From assembly GCF_007990265.1 (NCBI RefSeq), contig NZ_BJWH01000009.1, positions 1 to 64,000 on the forward strand: a DNA stretch of 64,000 nucleotides, read 5' to 3'. This document shows, in pieces, positions 59,366 through 64,000 of this stretch. A program made the translations under genes and the position numbers. Position 1 is the first letter of the stretch; each line of letters begins with the position of its first letter. This DNA comes from Cellulomonas terrae. Its GTDB lineage: Bacteria > Actinomycetota > Actinomycetes > Actinomycetales > Cellulomonadaceae. A model generated the notes under the pieces. That model saw only the letters and a list, made by a program, of their open reading frames with translations, was not told the origin of the DNA and did not search any database.

Positions 59366-61255
59366 ATGGACCTGCTCACGCTCGCGCTCATCGGGCTCGT
59401 CGGTGGCCTCATCACCGGCATCTCGCCGTGCATCCTTCCTGTGCTGCCCGTGGTGTTCTTCGCGGGCGGCGTCGAGGGTGCGCGTGGGAGACCCGCGGTC
59501 AGGACGGGCGGGAGCGGCAAGGGCGCTGCCGACTCGGTGGGCGCGATGGCACAACCGTCGTTCCTGTCGGGCGCCACCGGCACGACCCGCACCGGTGCGC
59601 CGGACCGCGCCGGCGTCGCGACCCTCGACCGCACTGCCCCGACGCCCGACGACCGGCGGCGTGACCGCGTCGCCGCCCGCCGCCCGTACCTGGTGATCGC
59701 GGGCCTGGTCACGAGCTTCACGCTGGTCACCCTCGTCGGCACGCTGCTGCTCAACCTGCTCGGCCTGCCGCAGGACCTGCTGCGCTGGGCCGGGATCACG
59801 GTCCTGGCTCTGCTGGGTCTGGGGCTGCTGGTGCCGAGGTTCGAGGAGGTCCTGGAGCGCCCGTTCCAGAGGCTCACCCCGACGCGTGCACCGGGTGCGG
59901 CGAGGGGCGGCTTCGTGCTGGGCCTCGGGCTCGGCGCGGTGTACGTGCCGTGCGCGGGGCCGGTGCTGGCCGCGATCACGGTGGCCGGCGCGACGGGTTC
60001 GGTGGGTCCGGGCACGGTGGTGCTCACGGTGTCGTTCGCGCTCGGTGCGGCGGTCCCGCTGCTGATCCTGGCGCTCGCGGGCCGCCGGGTGGCTGAGCGC
60101 ATCGCGGCCTTCCGCACGCACCAGCGCGGGATCCGGGCGGCCGGCGGGGCGCTCATGATCGCCCTCGCGCTCGCGCTGGCGTTCAACCTCACCGACGCGA
60201 TCCAGCGCGCGCTGCCCGGCTACACGGAGTCGTTGCAGGCGAGGGTCGCGGCCAACGAGACCGTGCGCGAGCAGCTCGACCTCGGCGGGCTGGTCACGGA
60301 CGAGAACCGGCAGCTCGCGCAGTGCAGCAACAGCTCGGAGGTGCTCGAGGACTGCGGTCCGGCACCGGCGATCCGGGGCATCGACACCTGGCTGAACACC
60401 CCGGACGGCGCCCCGGTCGACCTGGCCGACCTGCGCGGCAAGGTCGTGCTGCTCGACTTCTGGGCGTACTCCTGCATCAACTGCCAGCGCTCGGTCCCGC
60501 ACGTCACGGCGTGGCAGGAGGCGTACGGCGACGACGGTCTGGTGGTCATCGGCGTGCACACGCCCGAGTACGCGTTCGAGCGCGAGACGCGCAACGTCGT
60601 GGACGGCGCACGTCGGCTGGGCATCACCTACCCGGTGGCGCAGGACAACTCCTACGCGACGTGGACCGCGTACCGGAACCGGTACTGGCCCGCGCACTAC
60701 CTGATCGACGCCGACGGCCAGGTGCGTCAGGTGTCCCAGGGCGAGGGCGGGTACGCCCGGACGGAGTCCCTGATCCGTGAGCTGCTGCAACAGGCCGATC
60801 CGGGCGTGGACCTGCCGGCCCGCACGCAGGTGGACGACATCACGCCGGAGGGTGACGTCACCCAGGAGACGTTCCTGTCGGTCAGCAAGAGGTCGAACGT
60901 GGCGGGCGACTACCGGGAGGGTGCGGCGACCTACACGCTCCCCGCGGACCAGGCGGCGGACACCGTGGCGCTCGGCGGCACGTGGACGACCGACTACCAG
61001 GGCGCGACGGCGGGACCGGACGCCGCGCTGCGTCTGCGGTATCACGCGGAGGTGGTGCAGGTCGTCCTCGGCGGAACCGGGAGCGTCCGGGCGACCGTGC
61101 GCGACGAGGACGGGGAGGTGGTGGACCGCGTGGAGGTCGACGTCGCCGGTGTCCCGCGTGCGTATCCGCTGGTCACGGGCGGATCCGTGGGTCAGGGAAC
61201 GGTGGAGCTCACGGTCTCCGAGGGCGTCCAGGCGTTCTCGTTCACGTTCGGGTGA
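59366..61255 (+). CDS. dipZ: DipZ-like thiol-disulfide carrier (CcdA domain plus thioredoxin-like domain)
   Basis: A 629-residue membrane protein. The CcdA/DsbD-type membrane domain (about 1-285) carries Cys22 in [12 protein letters not shown] and Cys196 in [12 protein letters not shown] thioredoxin-like domain (about 340-490) has the active site Cys370-I-N-Cys373 in [14 protein letters not shown], and a C-terminal beta domain follows. From memory it is close to M. tuberculosis DipZ throughout. It should carry electrons across the membrane to extracellular thiols. A hydrophilic insert (about 36-105) follows the first helix. The ATG at 59366 is fixed by that helix; no ribosome site precedes it. 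Confidence 0.93.
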   Translation: MDLLTLALIGLVGGLITGISPCILPVLPVVFFAGGVEGARGRPAVRTGGSGKGAADSVGAMAQPSFLSGATGTTRTGAPDRAGVATLDRTAPTPDDRRRDRVAARRPYLVIAGLVTSFTLVTLVGTLLLNLLGLPQDLLRWAGITVLALLGLGLLVPRFEEVLERPFQRLTPTRAPGAARGGFVLGLGLGAVYVPCAGPVLAAITVAGATGSVGPGTVVLTVSFALGAAVPLLILALAGRRVAERIAAFRTHQRGIRAAGGALMIALALALAFNLTDAIQRALPGYTESLQARVAANETVREQLDLGGLVTDENRQLAQCSNSSEVLEDCGPAPAIRGIDTWLNTPDGAPVDLADLRGKVVLLDFWAYSCINCQRSVPHVTAWQEAYGDDGLVVIGVHTPEYAFERETRNVVDGARRLGITYPVAQDNSYATWTAYRNRYWPAHYLIDADGQVRQVSQGEGGYARTESLIRELLQQADPGVDLPARTQVDDITPEGDVTQETFLSVSKRSNVAGDYREGAATYTLPADQAADTVALGGTWTTDYQGATAGPDAALRLRYHAEVVQVVLGGTGSVRATVRDEDGEVVDRVEVDVAGVPRAYPLVTGGSVGQGTVELTVSEGVQAFSFTFG

Positions 61256-61333
61256 CCGCTCGCGCGGAGACTTTCGAAACTATCGGTGATACATCCGACC
61301 GGGTGAAATGGACGGATGTCCGATTTTGGTCTG

Positions 61334-61361
61334 TTGACACGCTTCCACGTCCTCTCATGTT
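61334..61361 (+). promoter_or_regulatory. Candidate promoter of the riboswitch transcript
   Basis: TTGACA (61334-61339), 16 bases and CATGTT (61356-61361) would start transcription near 61368, just before the riboswitch. The -35 is a perfect match; the -10 is weak. An alternative -10, TAATGT at 61366-61371, would start inside the RNA and is less likely. Confidence 0.45.
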
Positions 61362-61375
61362 GCTCTAATGTCTGA

Positions 61376-61463
61376 CTTGTCAGCGAAAACGGCAAACCCT
61401 CTGCGAAGAGGGGACGCAAAGCCACGGGACCTACATGGTCAGCCGGGCTACCGAACAGACAGG
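61376..61463 (+). ncRNA. Class I cyclic-di-GMP riboswitch (GEMM-I)
   Basis: The core follows the GEMM-I consensus: aacggcaaacc, a hairpin cctct-gcga-agagg with a GNRA loop, ggacgcaaagcc, then cgggaccta, a short hairpin and gtcagccgggctaccga. The GCGA loop and the ccta/atgg segment fit the tetraloop-receptor contact. cttgtc (61376-61381) can pair with gacagg (61458-61463), closing the P1 stem. That 3' strand includes most of the ribosome site agga (61461-61464) of the 48-residue gene at 61471, so ligand binding would be expected to reduce translation. Confidence 0.88.
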
Positions 61464-61470
61464 ACCTGTC

Positions 61471-61617
61471 ATGGACCAGCGTGGGTACTCAGCAGACCCG
61501 TCCGAGACCTCCACCCCGGCTTTCCCCGCTCCCCGCGTCAAGGCGTGGGCCGGGCTCGCTGCTCGTCGCAGCGTGATCGAGCTCGTGCCGGCGCAGCGGG
61601 AGCACGCGGCCGCCTGA
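61471..61617 (+). CDS. 48-residue small protein under cyclic-di-GMP riboswitch control
   Basis: A 48-residue frame whose ATG at 61471 lies 6 bases after the agga ribosome site within reach of the riboswitch P1 stem. The peptide starts MDQRGYSADPSETSTP, continues through a Pro/Ala-rich stretch and ends in a basic amphipathic segment with AARRSVIELVPAQ. No signal peptide, membrane helix or known domain is seen. A hairpin terminator follows at 61656-61685, so it is the only coding region on this riboswitch transcript. I know of no described function for it. Confidence 0.72.
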   Translation: MDQRGYSADPSETSTPAFPAPRVKAWAGLAARRSVIELVPAQREHAAA

Positions 61618-61655
61618 GAGCGGTCTCATCCCGATATTTCCCAGCATCGTCGCAT

Positions 61656-61685
61656 AACCCCTCGGACCCGCCGGTCCGGGGGGTT
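61656..61685 (+). terminator. Terminator after the riboswitch-controlled gene
   Basis: aacccctcggacc (61656-61668) pairs with ggtccggggggtt (61673-61685) through 13 positions including one G-U pair, with a 4-base loop and tctg after it. Confidence 0.8.
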
Positions 61686-61797
61686 CTGCGATGTCGCAGG
61701 TCAGGCCGCCGGGACTCTCGCAATTCGCCCGGCTCGCCGTTAATGTCGGCCTCAGCGGGCTGCCAGTAGAGGTCAGCCGCCGTTGAGAGAAGGTCAC

Positions 61798-62175
61798 ATG
61801 GACAGCTTTGCGCAGTGGTTCTGGCTGCTGATCTGGTGGTTCCTGTTCTTCGCTTACCTCGTCATCCTCTTCCAGATCATCGGTGACCTCTTCCGCGACC
61901 GTGAGCTGAGCGGCTGGTGGAAGGCCGTCTGGATCGTCTTCCTGATCGTCGCGCCCTTCCTGACTGCCCTGATCTACATCATCGCGCGGGGCAAGGGCAT
62001 GGCCGAGCGGCAGGTGGCTGCGGTGCAGCAGGCAAAGTCCGATACCGACAGCTACATCCGCGAGGTGGCCGGCAAGTCGCCCGCGGAGCACATCGCCGAC
62101 GCGAAGGCGCTCCTCGACGCCGGCACGATCGACCAGAACGAGTTCAACCAGCTGAAGGCCAAGGCGCTCGCCTGA
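61798..62175 (+). CDS. SHOCT-domain membrane protein (PLDc_N-like)
   Basis: A 125-residue protein. Two hydrophobic helices at about 5-30 and 40-62 resemble the PLDc_N/cardiolipin-synthase N-terminal domain, and the C-terminal 30 residues form a SHOCT domain (IADAKALLDAGTIDQNEFNQ). Such proteins are common in actinobacteria and have no established role; SHOCT domains usually mediate oligomerisation. gagagaagg precedes the ATG at 61798. A strong terminator follows the stop by 7 bases. Confidence 0.88.
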   Translation: MDSFAQWFWLLIWWFLFFAYLVILFQIIGDLFRDRELSGWWKAVWIVFLIVAPFLTALIYIIARGKGMAERQVAAVQQAKSDTDSYIREVAGKSPAEHIADAKALLDAGTIDQNEFNQLKAKALA

Positions 62176-62181
62176 CCGACT

Positions 62182-62218
62182 CCTCCGGGCCGGCACCGCG
62201 CAGGTGCCGGCCCGGAGG
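62182..62218. terminator. Bidirectional terminator between SHOCT and flippase-like genes
   Basis: A perfect 16-bp stem, cctccgggccggcacc (62182-62197) and ggtgccggcccggagg (62203-62218), with a 5-base loop, is the strongest hairpin in the window. Confidence 0.92.
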
Positions 62219-62223
62219 CGTGT

Positions 62224-64000
62224 CTACAGCTCGCCGGTCTTCTGCAGGTAACGCATGGCCGCCCAGCCGATCGGGATCCGCAGCCAGTAGGTCGCCACGC
62301 GGAACAGCACCGCGATCGACGTGGCGATACCGGCGTTGATGCCGGTGGTGCCGCTGAGCGCGGTGGCGAGGGCCAGCTCGATCGTGCCCATGCCGCCAGG
62401 CGTCGGGACGAGGGCGCCGGCGGTGTTCCCGGCGAGGTAGACGAGCGCGACCTGGATGAGGCTCGCCTCCTGGCCGAACGCGGCGAGGCTCGCGTCGAAC
62501 GCGAAGATGAAGCCGAGCGTCATCAGCAGGTTGCCGGCGACGGCCAGCGCCAGGCGCCACGGCTGGCCGAGCACCTCGATGAGCCGGGGCCACGTCTGGC
62601 GCAGCGTGGGCATCGTCTTGGCGAGCACCCACTGCCGCACCTTGGGCACCAGCAGCCCGGACGCGATGAGCGCGGCGACGATCCCGATCGCGAACAGCAC
62701 GCCGGGCTCGATCGGGAGGGCGGACTCGCCGGAGCCCGACGCGATGCTGAGCACCAGGAGCAGCCCGAGCGTCACCACGAACTGGCTGACCTGGACCAGG
62801 GCGACGGTCGCGGCGGAGAGGCTCGTCGAGACGCCCCGACGCGTGAGCATCCGCAGGTTGAGCGCGGCCGGGCCGATGCCGGCCGGGGCGGCCAGCCCGA
62901 CGAACGTCGCCGCGGTCTGGACCAGCGTCGCGCGCCAGAACGGCAGCTTGACCGGGGAGAACGCGACGAACGCCAGCGCCGCGCCGAACAGCGTGACGAG
63001 GCCGAGCGCGAAGGCCACCACCGTCCAGCGCCAGTCGCCCTCGGAGAGTGCGGAGGTGATCTCGTCGACGTTGATGCTGGTGATGACGAAGACGATCGCG
63101 ACGATCGGCACGAGGATCGTCAGGACGGTCCGCGCGCCGAACCGCACCAGCTGCTGCGGCTCCACGTCGGCCTCGGGCAGGTGCGCGACGAGCGCGGACC
63201 GCAGGTCGGCGAGCACCTTCTTGTTCGCGCGCATCTCGTCGCGGGTGAGGCGCGGCAGCGTGATCATCTGCAGCAGCGGCCCGATCGCCGCGATCCGCTC
63301 GTCGGGCAGGACGGCCGCGGCGGAGTCGAGGGCGCGCGTGGCACCGACGCGCAGGGCGAGCAGCGCCAGCAGCTGCGTCACGTCCATCCGGCGCGCCAGG
63401 TCGGAGGACGCGACGTCGCCCTGCTCCCAGCTGGTCAGCCACACGACCGGGCGGCCGACGACGGTCTCGACGAGCAGCACGTCGCTGGTGAGCGACCGGT
63501 GCGCGATGCCCGCGTCGTGGGCGAGCTGGAGCTGGGCCCAGATCTCCCGGAGGACCTCGTCGGTGAGCTGGTCGGCATCGAGGGAGCCCAGCGGCACCGC
63601 GCGGTCCGGCCGCTCCTGGACGAGCAGCATCGAGTCGTCGGCCTCGGCGATGCTCAGCAGCCGGGGCGTGCGGACGCCGGCGGCCCGGGCGGCGTACGCG
63701 AGCAGGGCCGCGCGCTCGGCTGCCTGCCGCAGCGACACCACCGAGCGACCCTCGATCCCGCGCATCCGCAGGGACCGCCACAGCCGGCTGAGCATGCCGA
63801 CCACCTGGCGGTCGCCGTCGATGACGACGAGGTCGAGCTCTTCGCCGTCGCGCGTCGTCAGCTCGTAGAGGCGGTGGTCCGTGGACCGGGTCAGCGCCCT
63901 CGCGGCCTGGTCGCCGTCCAGACCGGGAGCGTCCTGGGGCGTGGTCTCGTCGGCCACCCGGAGCAGCCGCAGAGGCTCGATCCCGGCCCGCCGGACCCCG
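62224..64000 (-). CDS. Kinase-like/UPF0104 (MprF flippase-like) membrane protein, N-terminus beyond window
   Basis: At least 591 residues; the frame runs to the window edge without a stop, so the true start probably lies outside. GTG at 63957 is an internal alternative giving 577 residues. Residues about 1-200 from that GTG resemble a degenerate protein-kinase-like fold (AQLQLAHDAGIAHRSLTSDV looks like a catalytic-loop remnant). Seven or eight helices follow, forming a UPF0104/lysylphosphatidylglycerol synthetase transmembrane domain with TPGGMGTIELALATALSG, a family signature. It probably flips or helps synthesise a lipid or glycan. The partner genes are not visible. Confidence 0.82.
   Translation of the reverse strand, partial: GVRRAGIEPLRLLRVADETTPQDAPGLDGDQAARALTRSTDHRLYELTTRDGEELDLVVIDGDRQVVGMLSRLWRSLRMRGIEGRSVVSLRQAAERAALLAYAARAAGVRTPRLLSIAEADDSMLLVQERPDRAVPLGSLDADQLTDEVLREIWAQLQLAHDAGIAHRSLTSDVLLVETVVGRPVVWLTSWEQGDVASSDLARRMDVTQLLALLALRVGATRALDSAAAVLPDERIAAIGPLLQMITLPRLTRDEMRANKKVLADLRSALVAHLPEADVEPQQLVRFGARTVLTILVPIVAIVFVITSINVDEITSALSEGDWRWTVVAFALGLVTLFGAALAFVAFSPVKLPFWRATLVQTAATFVGLAAPAGIGPAALNLRMLTRRGVSTSLSAATVALVQVSQFVVTLGLLLVLSIASGSGESALPIEPGVLFAIGIVAALIASGLLVPKVRQWVLAKTMPTLRQTWPRLIEVLGQPWRLALAVAGNLLMTLGFIFAFDASLAAFGQEASLIQVALVYLAGNTAGALVPTPGGMGTIELALATALSGTTGINAGIATSIAVLFRVATYWLRIPIGWAAMRYLQKTGEL

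Overview
The window is very GC-rich, densely coded DNA. Genes often overlap by one to four bases, GTG starts are common, and regulators are abundant (ECF sigma factors, TetR, WYL, GntR and ArsR proteins). This is typical of an actinobacterium. The secreted GH87-type glucanase, the other beta-helix exoprotein and the mix of transporters would fit a soil or plant-litter genus such as Cellulomonas or a relative, but that placement is inference from gene content. No rRNA, tRNA, CRISPR array, insertion sequence or prophage was seen.

Layout. Positions 1-2755 (minus) hold an arylamine N-acetyltransferase cut by the window edge, a tandem universal stress protein and an APC amino acid permease, overlapped as an operon. 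Positions 2925-8811 hold housekeeping and small conserved genes, including a PrmC-like methyltransferase coupled to an AlkD-type glycosylase and a WYL regulator divergent from a VOC protein across a clear operator. A secreted beta-helix protein follows (8981-10858). Two ECF42 sigma factor/DGPF-protein modules (12074-13761 and 15936-17482) each have a TGTCGA-N17-CG(A/T) promoter. Positions 17563-27660 hold oxidoreductases and their regulators, a PBP2a-like lipoprotein transpeptidase and a coupled 30-residue small ORF. Positions 28426-32604 are a tight cluster of SLC13-like permease, M17 aminopeptidase and a CDF-like protein without the usual metal ligands.

Positions 32690-35671 (minus) are a ribbon-helix-helix protein, a DUF4097 protein and a DrrAB-type ABC exporter. 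Three 9-bp sites at 21-bp spacing plus an inverted site lie over the promoter. Positions 40842-47298 contain an aldo/keto reductase, an NAD epimerase, a homologue of cyanobacterial acyl-ACP reductase overlapping an NDH-2-like flavoprotein, and a biliverdin-type phytochrome joined to a PP2C phosphatase. Positions 47378-51768 (minus) encode an Ltp-repeat protein and a 1111-residue GH87 enzyme.

The last part (54523-64000) has stress and regulatory genes, including an ArsR-type gene behind a perfect 19-bp inverted repeat. It then has a compact SigK-RskA-fasciclin-DipZ island: the products match the M. tuberculosis SigK regulon and SigK-like promoters precede the fasciclin and dipZ genes. A class I cyclic-di-GMP riboswitch follows, controlling a 48-residue protein of unknown function. 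The window ends inside a flippase-like protein with a kinase-like domain. The strongest leads are the riboswitch/small-protein pair, the acyl-ACP-reductase-like operon, the SigK island and the ribbon-helix-helix operator array.
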